A DNA stretch of 64,000 nucleotides from an uncultured Clostridia bacterium (GCA_934465535.1 CAKSKV010000003.1:135274-199273), one strand, 5' to 3'. Positions 45,237 to 54,473 are shown, numbered from the stretch's first letter. Notes: a model not told the origin generated them from the sequence alone. Numbers and translations are program-made.

Positions 45237-46907
45237 TTATGCCGTAACTATGGCAGCGTCCTCCTGCAGCGACAGCAGCTCCACCGCCTGATCCCTCAGC
45301 ACAAACTTCTGTATCTTGCCGCTTGCCGTCATGGGGAAGGCCTCCATAAAGCGCACATAGCGCGGCACCTTGTGGCGCGACATGCTGGCGCGGAAATAAT
45401 CCTTTACCTCTTCCTCCGTCATGCTCTGGCCGTCCTTGAGTATAACGCAGGCCATTACCTCCTCGCCGTACTGCTTGCTGGGCACGCCTATAACCTGCAC
45501 ATCCTTCACCTTGGGGTTTGTATAAAGGAAATCCTCCAGCTCCTTGGGATATATATTCTCCCCGCCGCGGATTATCATATCCTTCATGCGCCCGGTTATC
45601 TTATAATAGCCCTGCTCGTCCGCCACCGCAAGGTCGCCAAGATGCAGCCAGCCGTCCTTGTCGATAGCCATGGCGGTGGCCTCCGGCATCTTGTAGTAGC
45701 CCTTCATTATGTTATAGCCCCGTGCGCAGAACTCGCCCACAACGCCCGGGCCCACCGTTTCGCCGGTGGCGGGGTCCACTATCTTGCACTCCACGCCGGG
45801 GAATGCGCGCCCCACCGTGTTTACGCGCCGCTCCACCGTGTCCGTGGTGCTGGTAAGGGTGCAGCCGGGGCTGGCCTCCGTCTGCCCGAACACGATTATT
45901 ATTTCCTTCATGCCCATTTTGTCTATAACATCCTGCATCACCTTAACCGGGCAGGGCGAACCCGCCATTATTCCGGTGCGCAGACGCGGAAAGCTGTATT
46001 TATCAAAATCCGGATGCTCCAGCATTGCTATGAACATCGTGGGTACTCCGTGTACCGCAGTGCAGTTTTCCGTCATTATGGCGTTCATTACCTTGGTGGG
46101 GGAATACACCTCCACCGGCACCACCGAAGCGGCGTGTGTTATGCACGCCATAAGCCCCAGCACCATGCCGAAGCAGTGGAAGAAGGGCACCGTTATGCAC
46201 AGCCTGTCCTCCTTGGAGAAATTCATGCCGTCGCCGATGGCCTTGCCGTTATTGAGAATGTTGAAATGCGTAAGCATGACTCCCTTGGGGAAGCCCGTAG
46301 TGCCGCTTGTATACTGCATGTTCACAACATCCCGGCAGTCAAGCCCCGCCGTAAGCTCACGGTATGCGGCGTCGGGATAGCTTTCCGAAAGGGAATAGAG
46401 GTCGCTCCAGTTCACCATGCCCGCCGGGCACTCGCCCTTTCCTGCGTATACCACCGTTTTAAGGCAGGGCAGCATGGGGTTATTAAGCTCACCTGGCCGG
46501 CTTGTTTTAAGCGTGGGGCACAGCTTGTTTATGGATTCCACATAGTCGTTGTTCTTTGTGCCGTCTATCATAACCAGCAGGTTCGTGTCGCTCTGGCGCA
46601 GCAGGTATTCCAGCTCAAACACCTTGTAGTTGGTGTTTACCGTAACCAGCACCCCGCCCATTTTGGCTGCCGCAAAAAATGTCAGCAGCCATTGCGGCAC
46701 ATTTGTCGCCCATATGGCAATATGATCGCCCTTTTTTATTCCCAAAGCCAAAAACGCCTTGGCAATAACATCGCATTCCTCATTGAATTCCTTCCAGGAA
46801 CGCTTATAATCGCGGTCGGTATAGGTAACGGCGTTGCGCCGGGGATAATTCTGCGCCAGCTGCTCCAATACCTGCCCCAGTGTTTTATGAATGAATTCCG
46901 GTTCCAT
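45237..46907 (-). CDS. Acyl-CoA synthetase (AMP-forming), FadD/LcfB-like
   Basis: 556 residues. The AMP-binding signature YTSGTTGFPKGVMLTH and the later GFE-like GQTEASPG, GWLHLGDLA and RGGENIYPKELED are intact, ending with the catalytic lysine region TASGKIQKF. It activates a carboxylic acid to its CoA thioester through an acyl-AMP. Chain preference cannot be decided from the sequence; long- to medium-chain acids are usual. It is the last of a series with a small membrane protein, another synthetase and an XRE-cupin regulator upstream on the same strand. Confidence 0.92.
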   Translation of the reverse strand: MEPEFIHKTLGQVLEQLAQNYPRRNAVTYTDRDYKRSWKEFNEECDVIAKAFLALGIKKGDHIAIWATNVPQWLLTFFAAAKMGGVLVTVNTNYKVFELEYLLRQSDTNLLVMIDGTKNNDYVESINKLCPTLKTSRPGELNNPMLPCLKTVVYAGKGECPAGMVNWSDLYSLSESYPDAAYRELTAGLDCRDVVNMQYTSGTTGFPKGVMLTHFNILNNGKAIGDGMNFSKEDRLCITVPFFHCFGMVLGLMACITHAASVVPVEVYSPTKVMNAIMTENCTAVHGVPTMFIAMLEHPDFDKYSFPRLRTGIMAGSPCPVKVMQDVIDKMGMKEIIIVFGQTEASPGCTLTSTTDTVERRVNTVGRAFPGVECKIVDPATGETVGPGVVGEFCARGYNIMKGYYKMPEATAMAIDKDGWLHLGDLAVADEQGYYKITGRMKDMIIRGGENIYPKELEDFLYTNPKVKDVQVIGVPSKQYGEEVMACVILKDGQSMTEEEVKDYFRASMSRHKVPRYVRFMEAFPMTASGKIQKFVLRDQAVELLSLQEDAAIVTA

Positions 46908-47119
46908 AGTATGCTCCTTAAGAGAAAATTCCTCCCCGCCGCCCGTTTTGACTTGCCCGCGCCCGCAAACGGACGCCCGCAGACATTTTTCAAAAGCCGC
47001 CGGGTCTTTATATTGTGTGTATTGTGTGTTTTTCTGCGATTATACTTCCTTCGCGTCATTTTCCGGCAGGAAAGTGCCTCTTCAACTCCCCTTTGCCTTT
47101 TATATTCCGGGGATTTTTA

Positions 47120-47452
47120 TCATATTCCGGTGATAATACCCGTGCCCGATGAAGCCGCCGAGCTTATAACGATTATTATCGCAGCAGCAGCAGCCCCCAG
47201 CGCAAACCCGGCAAAGGCCCCGCTTGCCCGATAGTCCGGCTTTAGCTTCTCTGCGCTGCGGTGCCGGCAATGCACCAGAAAAACCGCCGTTGCAATAAGC
47301 GCGCATACCCCGGCATTTATGGCAAACGCCGCCGACATATTCCCGCCTATTGCATACAGCACCGCCAGCAGCATGGGACAAAGCCCGCTTGCCACGCCCA
47401 AATTCAGCCCCGCCAGCATATAGGCGGCAAATTTTATCACCTTTTTGAACAT
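47120..47452 (-). CDS. Small integral membrane protein
   Basis: 110 residues from ATG 47452 (GAGGAT just upstream; ATG 47464 also in frame). Three hydrophobic segments (about 9-30, 33-54 and 73-94) are rich in Ala and Gly. No family recognised. It sits between two acyl-CoA synthetase genes on the same strand, but any link to fatty acid activation is inference. Confidence 0.62.
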   Translation of the reverse strand: MFKKVIKFAAYMLAGLNLGVASGLCPMLLAVLYAIGGNMSAAFAINAGVCALIATAVFLVHCRHRSAEKLKPDYRASGAFAGFALGAAAAAIIIVISSAASSGTGIITGI

Positions 47453-47573
47453 ATCTATCCTCATCTCTTTGCTTTGATGCTTTAATTATACCACCAAAGC
47501 GTCCAAATCACAACCGTCACGATAACATCGGCCGGCGCGGCCCCGCAATGCTTTTATGCGTTGTTTATCCGCT

Positions 47574-49229
47574 TTACTTGTCGTTTTCCCTTATTTCCAC
47601 CCTGCGGATCTTTCCGCTTATGGTCTTGGGCAGCTCCTCCACAAATTCCACTATGCGCGGATATTTATACGGTGCCGTGGTATGCTTCACATGATCCTGA
47701 AGCTCCTTCTTCAGCTCCTCGGAGGGCTCATATCCCTTGGCCAGTATAACAGTGGCCTTTACCACCTGTCCGCGCACCGGATCCGGCACACCGGTTATGG
47801 CGCACTCCAGCACCGCCGGATGCTCAATCAGCGCGCTTTCCACCTCAAAGGGCCCGATGCGGTAGCCGGAGCTTTTTATAACATCATCCGTTCTGCCCAC
47901 AAACCAGAAATACCCGTGTTCATCCTCCCACGCCGTGTCCCCGGTGTGATAATATCCGTCGTGCCACGCTGCCTGCGTAAGCTCCTCGTCCCTGTAATAG
48001 CCCTTGAACATGCCCACGGGCTTGTTGTCCCGCTGCGCGCGGATGCATATCTCGCCCACGGCTCCCCGCTCCGCCGGCTGCCCGTTCTCGTCAAGCAGCA
48101 CCACATCGTACCCCGGAGACGGCCGCCCCATGGAGCCGTGACGCACCTCCATCCACGGGAAGGTGGCAAGGGTAAGCGTGGTCTCGGTCTGCCCGTAGCC
48201 CTCACGCAGTATTATGCCCGTTACCGCGCGGAACTGCTCCATTATCTCCGGGTTCAGCGGCTCCCCCGCATTTGTGCACTGCTTCAGGGAGGACAAATCA
48301 TACGACGCCATATCCTCCTTTACAAGGAAGCGGTATATCGTGGGCGGCGCGCAGAAGGTGGTAACATGATAATCCTGCATTATCTTAAGCAGATCGCACG
48401 GCACGAATTTATCAAAATCATATACCATTATGCAGGTCTCCGCCATCCACTGGCCGTACAGCTTACCCCATGCCGCCTTGCCCCAGCCGGTATCGGACAC
48501 CGTAAGATGCAGACCGTCGGGGTCCACCCGGTGCCAGAACGCCGCCGTTACCACATGGCTGAGCGCATAGAGATAATCGTGCGCCACCATCTTGGGCATG
48601 CCCGTCGTGCCGGAGGTAAAATATATAAGCATGGTTTCATCGGCACGGGTGGGCACGCGGGTAAAATGCTCGCTTGCCTCCTCCACACCCTTGTGGAAAT
48701 CCACCCAGCCCGGCTTGCGCGCAACATCCGTGGTTATAAGCAGCTTAAGCGTAGGGCAGGCAGGCGCCGCCTCGTCCACCCGCTTGGAAATATCGCCGTC
48801 CGCCGTGCACACAATGGCCTTCACCGACGCCCGGTTGCAGCGGTACACGATATCCTTGGGCGTAAGGAGATTGCTGGCCGGTATCGCCACCGCCCCCAGC
48901 TTATGCAGGGCAAGTATCGTCCACCAGTATTCATAATGCCGCTTTAATATCAGCATCACCGTGTCGCCCTTGCCTATGCCCCTTGATGCCAGGAAATTTG
49001 CCGTCTTATCGGAATAATACTTAAGCTGCTTAAAGGTAAAATCGTGCTTTTCCCCCACGGTATTTACCCATCGCATAGCCACCTTGTCCGGCTTTTCCTG
49101 CGCAAGAACATCCATGCAGTCATATGCAAAATTGAAATCCTCGGTGGGATGCATTTTGAAATTCGCCTTGAAATCCTCATAGGAGGAGAATTCCTCAAAA
49201 GAGGAACAGTATCTTTCGTAAAGTGCCAT
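47574..49229 (-). CDS. Acyl-CoA synthetase, acetyl-/medium-chain (ACSM) type
   Basis: 551 residues from ATG 49229 (AAAGGACG upstream; the longer reading has no ribosome site). The AMP-binding motif YFTSGTTGMPKMVAHD, DTGWGKAAWGK, EGYGQTET, YHTGDTAW and the C-terminal lysine motif TISGKIRRVEIR are intact. The sequence order and SDTGWGKAAWG fit the medium-chain/branched acyl-CoA synthetase branch near ACSM and acetyl-CoA synthetases. It activates short or medium acids such as butyrate, 2-methylbutyrate or propionate; which one is unknown. Tandem 20-base repeats lie upstream. Confidence 0.92.
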   Translation of the reverse strand: MALYERYCSSFEEFSSYEDFKANFKMHPTEDFNFAYDCMDVLAQEKPDKVAMRWVNTVGEKHDFTFKQLKYYSDKTANFLASRGIGKGDTVMLILKRHYEYWWTILALHKLGAVAIPASNLLTPKDIVYRCNRASVKAIVCTADGDISKRVDEAAPACPTLKLLITTDVARKPGWVDFHKGVEEASEHFTRVPTRADETMLIYFTSGTTGMPKMVAHDYLYALSHVVTAAFWHRVDPDGLHLTVSDTGWGKAAWGKLYGQWMAETCIMVYDFDKFVPCDLLKIMQDYHVTTFCAPPTIYRFLVKEDMASYDLSSLKQCTNAGEPLNPEIMEQFRAVTGIILREGYGQTETTLTLATFPWMEVRHGSMGRPSPGYDVVLLDENGQPAERGAVGEICIRAQRDNKPVGMFKGYYRDEELTQAAWHDGYYHTGDTAWEDEHGYFWFVGRTDDVIKSSGYRIGPFEVESALIEHPAVLECAITGVPDPVRGQVVKATVILAKGYEPSEELKKELQDHVKHTTAPYKYPRIVEFVEELPKTISGKIRRVEIRENDK

Positions 49230-49388
49230 AGCGGCGCGTCCTTTCCGGGCCTGATGCCCCGTGCTTCCGTTTTTTGTTTTGTATGTTTTGCTGTATTTTT
49301 TATCTCTTACGGTATATAAAGCCGCCCAAACAGCCTGATGCAAACATCAAACAGCTTAAAATATTATAAAAATAAAATATAAAACAAA

Positions 49389-49449
49389 CCGTTATTTTTG
49401 CTTATAAGCCGTCATTTTTGCTTGTAATGCCGTTGCTTCGCTTATTTAT
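49389..49449. repeat. Three tandem 20-21 base direct repeats
   Basis: The units begin at 49389, 49409 and 49430 and share CCGTYATTTTTGCTTRTAA, the last being diverged (CCGTTGCTTCGCTTATTT). They sit between the XRE-cupin gene and the ACSM-type gene, about 160 bases from the latter's start. They may be operator sites for the regulator. The other bases of 49230-49388 are A/T-rich without a gene. Confidence 0.6.
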
Positions 49450-49451
49450 TA

Positions 49452-50009
49452 TTATTTAATTATCACCGTTATGAATTTGCACTCGTCGCACTCCACCGCA
49501 TACATATCATGCGGGCGCGTGCAGTCGTAATACACCGAATCTCCCTCGTGCAGCACCGTGGTAAAATCACCCAGCCTGAACAGCAGCGTGCCCGATACGA
49601 TATACATGAATTCCTGGCTTTCATGGCTGTTGGGAATTCGCTGTCCCGGCTTGCAGTCGCTGCGCACCGTCACAAAAAACGGGTCTGCCTTTCTGCCCTT
49701 GAAATTAAAGGCAAGATGGGAATGCTCATAGTCCTTGCGCCGCTCATACCGCAAGCCCTTGCCCGCGCGCACCACGGCGGCAAAATCCAGCTTGGGCATA
49801 TCCCCGGTAAGCAGCTCCGCCATCTCTACGCCCAGTATTCCGCTTGCCTTGTAGAGAAACGAAAAGGAAAAGTCCTGCTCACCGTTCTCGTAGGAGATAT
49901 ATTCCTCCCTGCTCATGCCCATTTTCTGTGCCATTTCTTCCTGCGATATACCTCTGATCTCCCGCATGTCGCTAATTCGCAGTGCAATAAGTCTGATCTC
50001 TTCCTTCAT
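49452..50009 (-). CDS. XRE-family regulator with C-terminal cupin
   Basis: 185 residues. A helix-turn-helix of the XRE type (about 9-63: ISQEEMAQKMGMSREEYISYENG) is joined to a cupin domain (about 118-183: PNSHESQEFMYIVSGTLLF, EGDSVYYDCTRPHDMYA). Cupin histidines/glutamates could bind a metal or small acid. Such regulators are often next to acyl-CoA synthetase genes and sense a carboxylic acid or acyl-CoA. GAAAGGGAGA precedes the ATG. A T-box leader lies about 150 bases upstream on the same strand. Confidence 0.88.
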   Translation of the reverse strand: MKEEIRLIALRISDMREIRGISQEEMAQKMGMSREEYISYENGEQDFSFSFLYKASGILGVEMAELLTGDMPKLDFAAVVRAGKGLRYERRKDYEHSHLAFNFKGRKADPFFVTVRSDCKPGQRIPNSHESQEFMYIVSGTLLFRLGDFTTVLHEGDSVYYDCTRPHDMYAVECDECKFITVIIK

Positions 50010-50158
50010 TTTTTCTCCCTTTCCGCGCAGGCTCCGGCCGCGCCTTATGCTGCTGTTATATTTTACATACTGTTTTGCGTGTTTCTTCTTTGCCGCGCCC
50101 GTGTTTTATATGCCCGCAGGCCTTAAATTTATACGCTTTAAGCAAGGGCAATAAAAAC

Positions 50159-50485
50159 AAAAAAGCTCCGTCTCGCTTGAGACGGGGCATATTCCCGCGG
50201 TACCACTCAAATTGACCGTAAAACGGTCCTCTCTCCGGGCTCTGACAAGCCCTGACCCGTAACGGAGTCCTCCGTATCCGCTTACGGCGCTGCTTTGGGC
50301 GGATATGCTGTGAAAGTGATGGGTCCTCGTTTCAGGCGCTGCCGGGCTCACACCGTGCTCCGGCTCTCTGAAAGCACCCCTTTTAAGCGGGACCGTCTTT
50401 CATTATCGCATTTATTGTGATTTGTTAACTTTTACGCTGTCATCGGCGGCATTTACGGCATACAAGCCTATCGCCCCGCTGATTT
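50159..50485 (-). promoter_or_regulatory. T-box leader RNA (tRNA-sensing riboswitch)
   Basis: Read on the minus strand it carries CAGAGAG and GGTGTGAG of the stem I distal part, a long middle region, the hallmark T-box TGGTACCGCGG (complement at 50195-50205), and a terminator (stem 50174-50168 with 50185-50179, then six T). The lower stem GAAAG/CTTTC encloses CATCA, so the specifier is probably ATC (isoleucine); UGGU in the T-box fits a tRNA with discriminator A. The assignment is tentative because the opposite side lacks a clear AGTA. The next gene is the XRE-cupin regulator, not a synthetase. The 3' end of the leader is sharp; the 5' end at 50485 is inferred from the promoter. Confidence 0.88.
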
Positions 50486-50491
50486 GTTCTG

Positions 50492-50520
50492 ATTCTAACA
50501 CCGCGCGTTATGTTTGTCAA
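50492..50520 (-). promoter_or_regulatory. Promoter of the T-box leader
   Basis: Minus strand TTGACA (50520-50515), 17 bases, TAGAAT (50497-50492). Confidence 0.8.
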
Positions 50521-50589
50521 CCGTTTTTGCCGGCTGCGCGTTATCTGCTTTTTGTTTTTTCGTCCTTTGTTTTTTCGCCTTCCCGGCAT

Positions 50590-50720
50590 TTTGCTTCTTC
50601 TCCGGCTGCGGCGGGCGCACGACCCCCACGCGGCCGGGCTGCGCCCTCTGCCGGCCTCCGGCCGCCCCAAGCCCCCTTGCGGGCGCTTTGGCCGCGTTTT
50701 GCGCCCCGGCTTTTTCGTTC
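50590..50720. repeat. GC-rich intergenic segment after tadA
   Basis: Short GGCCGG/CCGGCC inverted repeats fill this stretch between the tadA stop and the T-box promoter, similar in style to the segment at 23740-23880. No gene or ribosome site is seen. Confidence 0.4.
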
Positions 50721-50731
50721 TCTCCGATGCC

Positions 50732-51274
50732 CTATTCCGCCGCCGCAGGCTCGCTTTCCTTCCGTCCCCGGCGCTTTGCCTCCGTTATACGCTTTGCCCG
50801 GAAAAACTCTTTAAGCAGTGCCGCGCACTCCGTTTCCAGCACGCCGTCCTTTATCTCCGGTCTGTGGCAAAAGCACCCCGTAATATCGGTCACGCCGCCG
50901 CAGGCTCCTCCCTTGCCGTCATAGGCCCCGAACACTATCCGCTTTATGCGCGCATTTACACACGCCCCGGCGCACATAGCGCAGGGCTCCAGCGTCACAT
51001 ACAGCTCGCAGTCGTGCAGGTTCCAGCCTCCAAGCCTCTTTGCCGCCCGGCGCAGAGCGTTTATCTCCGCATGCCCCGAAGGGTCGTGCGCGCCCTCCCG
51101 CGTGTTTCCGCACCGCGCAAGCACTCTTCCTTCCTTTACCACCACGGCGCCCACCGGCACCTCGTCCCTTGCAGCGCATCTTTTTGCCGCCGCAAGGGCT
51201 ATGCGCATATAATATTCCTCCGCCTGCGCCGCGCCCTTTTCTCCGCTTGTTTCTTTATTTGTGATACGGCTCAT
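50732..51274 (-). CDS. tadA: tRNA-specific adenosine deaminase
   Basis: 180 residues. Zinc and catalytic residues are visible: HAE at 68-70 (His68, Glu70) and PCAMC at 97-101 (Cys98, Cys101), with the typical EVPVGAVVV before them. TadA converts adenosine 34 to inosine in tRNA-Arg, which is essential. The first ATG overlaps the rlmH end by 20 bases. An internal ATG at 51208 has a better ribosome site (GGAGG), but the family usually has residues before YMR, so I keep the longer form. Confidence 0.92.
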   Translation of the reverse strand: MSRITNKETSGEKGAAQAEEYYMRIALAAAKRCAARDEVPVGAVVVKEGRVLARCGNTREGAHDPSGHAEINALRRAAKRLGGWNLHDCELYVTLEPCAMCAGACVNARIKRIVFGAYDGKGGACGGVTDITGCFCHRPEIKDGVLETECAALLKEFFRAKRITEAKRRGRKESEPAAAE

Positions 51275-51734
51275 TTGCGTTTATCTTAAACCCCCTGTAA
51301 AGCTGCTCCAGCAATATAAGCCTTGCCATATTGTGCGTAAAGGTCAGCTCGGAAAGGCACCACTTGGCATCGGCACGGTCCAGCACATCCTGCGAAAGCC
51401 CCAGCGACCCGCCTATTACAAATGTGAGCTTTTCTCCCGCGCCGCAATAGCCCGCCAATTCCTTTGCAAGGCCGGGGCTTGTCAGTCTTTTGCCCGCAAG
51501 GTCAAGGGCGATTACCTTTTCCCTGTCCGCAATGCGGCCAAGCAGCCTTTCCCCCTCCTTTGCGCGCACCGCCGCCTCCGCCAAGGCCGAGGCGTGCGCC
51601 GGAGCCTTTTCGTCCGGCACCTCAATGATCTCCGTTTTGCAGAATCTTCCCATGCGCTTCAGATATTCCTGCTGCGCCTGACGGAAAAAGCTCTCCGTCA
51701 TGCTTCCCACACAAACAATTTTTATCTTAACCAT
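51255..51734 (-). CDS. rlmH: 23S rRNA pseudouridine-1915 N3-methyltransferase
   Basis: 159 residues, exactly the usual length for RlmH, a SPOUT-fold methyltransferase working on the 70S ribosome. FVIGGSLGLS forms part of the trefoil knot, and FTHNMARLILLEQLYRGFKI near the C-terminus is the family signature. ATG 51734 is chosen; longer upstream readings lie inside the neighbouring gene. It overlaps the CPBP gene by 13 bases and tadA by 20. Confidence 0.96.
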   Translation of the reverse strand: MVKIKIVCVGSMTESFFRQAQQEYLKRMGRFCKTEIIEVPDEKAPAHASALAEAAVRAKEGERLLGRIADREKVIALDLAGKRLTSPGLAKELAGYCGAGEKLTFVIGGSLGLSQDVLDRADAKWCLSELTFTHNMARLILLEQLYRGFKINANEPYHK

Positions 51735-52801
51735 GATGCAGTAAAATCCAATAATATCATTCCCGTTTCCGCCGCAATAAACAGCCCTAACGCAATATAT
51801 CCAAGCGCCGGGCGCTTTCCCGCCCGCAGCGCTTTTCCGCCGCGCCCCGTGACGGGGTCCCACGGCCGCACGGAATCAAGATACCCCGCAAAGCCCGGCG
51901 TAAGCTCCGCCGGTTTGCTGCTGCCCGTTAAGCGCCGGTTTCTCCTGCGCGTGCAGTATATGTAGCCGAAAAGCCCCGCCGCCAGCAGCGCCCCGCCCAG
52001 CACTATCCATATTCCCATGGAAAACAGCTGCTCCGCCAGCGTATATTCCACCGCTTCCTCTGTGTTGTCCGGCATGTTTGTAAGCAGCATGGCAACAAAA
52101 TTGTTTGCAAAGTGCAGCAGCATCGAGGGTGCCAGCGAGTCCGCCTCAAGATCCACCACCGCAAGTATCACGCCGAAAATAAAGGCAAAGAATACCTGCT
52201 GCAGATTGCCGTGCATTATTCCGAACAGCATTGCCGACATAAGCACCGCCGTTTTGGGCGAATACCGCTCAAAGGAGCGCATTACCATCCCGCGGAAGAA
52301 CATCTCCTCGCAGAACGCCGGCAGCAGCCCGTAAAGCAGCGAGGAAAATATAAGCTGCGGCAGGGTGGAAACAGTAAAGGAATCCCCCGTCGGCTTATAG
52401 CCTATCTGCTCAAGCAGGGTCACAAACAGGCTGTTTGCCCCGTTTGCAAAAAAGAACGCCCCTGCCGCCACCGGCAGCAGCAACAGCAGCTGCACGCCGT
52501 TTATCCCCCTGCGCAGCCTCATGGAGGCGGTAAAATCGCAGCCCGATATCTGCATGCATATAAGCACCGGTGCAAGCATGCACACCAACTGGCTTACAAG
52601 TATGTTTATCATATTAAAGCCGTAGTCGCTTTGAAGCTCCGGCTTGCAGGCGCACAGAAAGCTCAGTATAAGGGAGAATGTAAAAAACAGTCCCAAAAAC
52701 AGCAAAAGCGCGCCGCCGCTCACCGTAAGCGGGGGAAATCGCTTCTCTGCCGCCGCCGGCTCCATAGTATATTCGGGTGCCTTTTCCGCTTTATCCCGCA
52801 T
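51722..52801 (-). CDS. CPBP-family intramembrane metalloprotease
   Basis: 359 residues from ATG 52801 (AAAGGAGAG upstream). Multiple membrane spans surround CEEMFFRGMVM, GIMHGNL and HFANN, the glutamate and histidine motifs of CAAX-like (Abi/CPBP) intramembrane proteases. A soluble basic C-terminal region follows the first six or so spans, then one more hydrophobic segment. Targets are unknown; members process small peptides or protect against bacteriocins. It sits between a PHP phosphatase gene and rlmH in a housekeeping operon. Confidence 0.88.
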   Translation of the reverse strand: MRDKAEKAPEYTMEPAAAEKRFPPLTVSGGALLLFLGLFFTFSLILSFLCACKPELQSDYGFNMINILVSQLVCMLAPVLICMQISGCDFTASMRLRRGINGVQLLLLLPVAAGAFFFANGANSLFVTLLEQIGYKPTGDSFTVSTLPQLIFSSLLYGLLPAFCEEMFFRGMVMRSFERYSPKTAVLMSAMLFGIMHGNLQQVFFAFIFGVILAVVDLEADSLAPSMLLHFANNFVAMLLTNMPDNTEEAVEYTLAEQLFSMGIWIVLGGALLAAGLFGYIYCTRRRNRRLTGSSKPAELTPGFAGYLDSVRPWDPVTGRGGKALRAGKRPALGYIALGLFIAAETGMILLDFTASWLR

Positions 52802-52878
52802 GCTCTTCTCTCCTTTTTCCGTCCCGGCAGGCCCGCTTTGCACCCGCCGTCCGCTTTATTTGTATCCCGTTTTATTTT

Positions 52879-53667
52879 TTATTTTATGTATGACATTTCC
52901 GGCTTCATATCCCTGTATATCGCCAAATACTTCATCCCGGAGGACAGCAGCAGCTGCCGCGTCTGCTCAAAGCCGTCGCACAGCCTGCGCACCGCATGCG
53001 CATCCGATCCAAGGGTGATTATCTCTCCGCCCAGCTCCTTATAGCGGCGCAGCACGCTCATGCAAGCCATGGTGTCCCCGCTTGTGCGCAGAGAGGAGGT
53101 GTTCACCTCCAGCCCCTTGCCAAGATATATCACCCGCATAAGTATCGCATCGTACAAATCGGGAAATTCCCGCCACTGCATAACCTGAAGGGGATAGGGC
53201 GCATGCCTGTATATGTACCCCAGGTGTCCCACCACGGAATAATCGTAGCAGGCGTCCAGCGATTCATACACCGTCTCCAGATACCGCCCGTACGCATCTT
53301 CCCGGCTTTTGTTTTCAAAAAATTCCGGATAGTACGGGTCCTGCCCGTCCACAATATGCACGGAGTTTATTACATAATCCAGCTTCATTCCGCCCAGCAG
53401 CCGCCCGGTTTCCTGCTGCGCCGACGCCGCATATCCCGCCTCAATGCCCCGGAAAACATTATATCCCTTTTCCCGCAGCCTCTCCTGCTCTGCCGCCGAA
53501 AGCATCACGCCCTCACGGTTCTCAAAGCGTCTGTCCGGATAATCAATATCCAGATGATCCGTTATGCATATCCCGTCGCAGCCTATCAGCTCCGCCCTGC
53601 GGCAGTATTCCTCCGCCGTACTCTGCCCGTCCGGGCTGAAGGTGGTATGAATGTGAAAATCGTACAT
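52879..53667 (-). CDS. PHP-domain histidinol phosphatase-like protein
   Basis: 262 residues. HIHTTFSPDG at the N-terminus, CITDHLD, VGHLGYI and GSDAH are metal-binding motifs of the PHP superfamily, matching HisK/HisJ-type histidinol phosphatase. Histidinol phosphatase is the second last step of histidine synthesis, but no other his gene is nearby, so a different phosphomonoester is possible. AGAGG lies nine bases before the ATG. Confidence 0.85.
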   Translation of the reverse strand: MYDFHIHTTFSPDGQSTAEEYCRRAELIGCDGICITDHLDIDYPDRRFENREGVMLSAAEQERLREKGYNVFRGIEAGYAASAQQETGRLLGGMKLDYVINSVHIVDGQDPYYPEFFENKSREDAYGRYLETVYESLDACYDYSVVGHLGYIYRHAPYPLQVMQWREFPDLYDAILMRVIYLGKGLEVNTSSLRTSGDTMACMSVLRRYKELGGEIITLGSDAHAVRRLCDGFEQTRQLLLSSGMKYLAIYRDMKPEMSYIK

Positions 53668-53723
53668 CTGCTCTGCCTCTTTCCGGCTTTTTTCCGGTTT
53701 GATACCGTATTGCCGCCGCGCGG

Positions 53724-54425
53724 CTATTCAATGCTGCCTATCTCGTCAAAGGGCCACACCTTTATAAGGGCCTTGCCCATAATCTTCCCGCGCTTAACAG
53801 GCCCCACATAGCGGCTGTCCATGCTGCCCGAGCGGTTATCGCCCATAACGAAGTATTCGTCCTCCCCGAGGGTTATCTGCTGCATATTGTCTTCCTTTTT
53901 GAACCGCTCGGGCGCCACATAGTTCTCCTCAAGGGCTTCTCCGTTTATATATACCGTGCCCGATATTATCTCTATTTTTTCTCCGGGCAGACCGATGACC
54001 CTTTTTACGCATACTTTCGGGACACCGTTAATCTCCAATTCGCATATCACAATATCCCCGCGCTGCGGCTCTCCGCCGAAGGTATAGCCCGCACGCCAGA
54101 CAAACAGCCGGTTTTCGTTGTGCAGCGTGTTCATCATGCTGGAGCCGTCCACCTGCACTATTATGAATATAAACGACCGTATCAGCAGCGCCGCTATAAC
54201 CGCCATGCATATGGTAAATACCCAGCTTGCAATTTCCCGTGCCGTGTCCTTTTCCTCCCCGCGTTTTTTCCGCTTTCCTTTTTTACCCGTTTCCGCTTCC
54301 CGCTTTATTATCCCGCCGACGGCCTCTTCCCCGGGCTGCGTATCCCGCTGCTGCGCGGTTTCTTCCTCAATGCCCGGTTTTTCCTGCTGTATATCCTTTG
54401 CCGTGTTCTCCTCAGGCTGATTCAT
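53724..54425 (-). CDS. lepB: Signal peptidase I (second of a tandem pair)
   Basis: 233 residues. A cytoplasmic charged N-terminus (about 60 residues), one membrane span (about 67-90), then the catalytic domain with Ser96 in VDGSSM and Lys141 in VKRVIGLPGE. GDNRSGSMDSRYVG near the end is standard. It cleaves signal peptides from exported proteins. GGAGGACGG precedes the ATG. It lies 48 bases after another signal peptidase gene. Confidence 0.93.
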   Translation of the reverse strand: MNQPEENTAKDIQQEKPGIEEETAQQRDTQPGEEAVGGIIKREAETGKKGKRKKRGEEKDTAREIASWVFTICMAVIAALLIRSFIFIIVQVDGSSMMNTLHNENRLFVWRAGYTFGGEPQRGDIVICELEINGVPKVCVKRVIGLPGEKIEIISGTVYINGEALEENYVAPERFKKEDNMQQITLGEDEYFVMGDNRSGSMDSRYVGPVKRGKIMGKALIKVWPFDEIGSIE

Positions 54426-54473
54426 TCTCCGTCCTCCAAAAGCTCAAATGCTTTATCGATTTTTGCGCTTCCG

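Noticed and set aside
45219..47234. 671-residue plus-strand frame
   Set aside because: It is antisense to an acyl-CoA synthetase with all catalytic motifs.
49389..49449. CRISPR-like repeats
   Set aside because: The units are contiguous, only three and degenerate, with no spacers and no cas genes.
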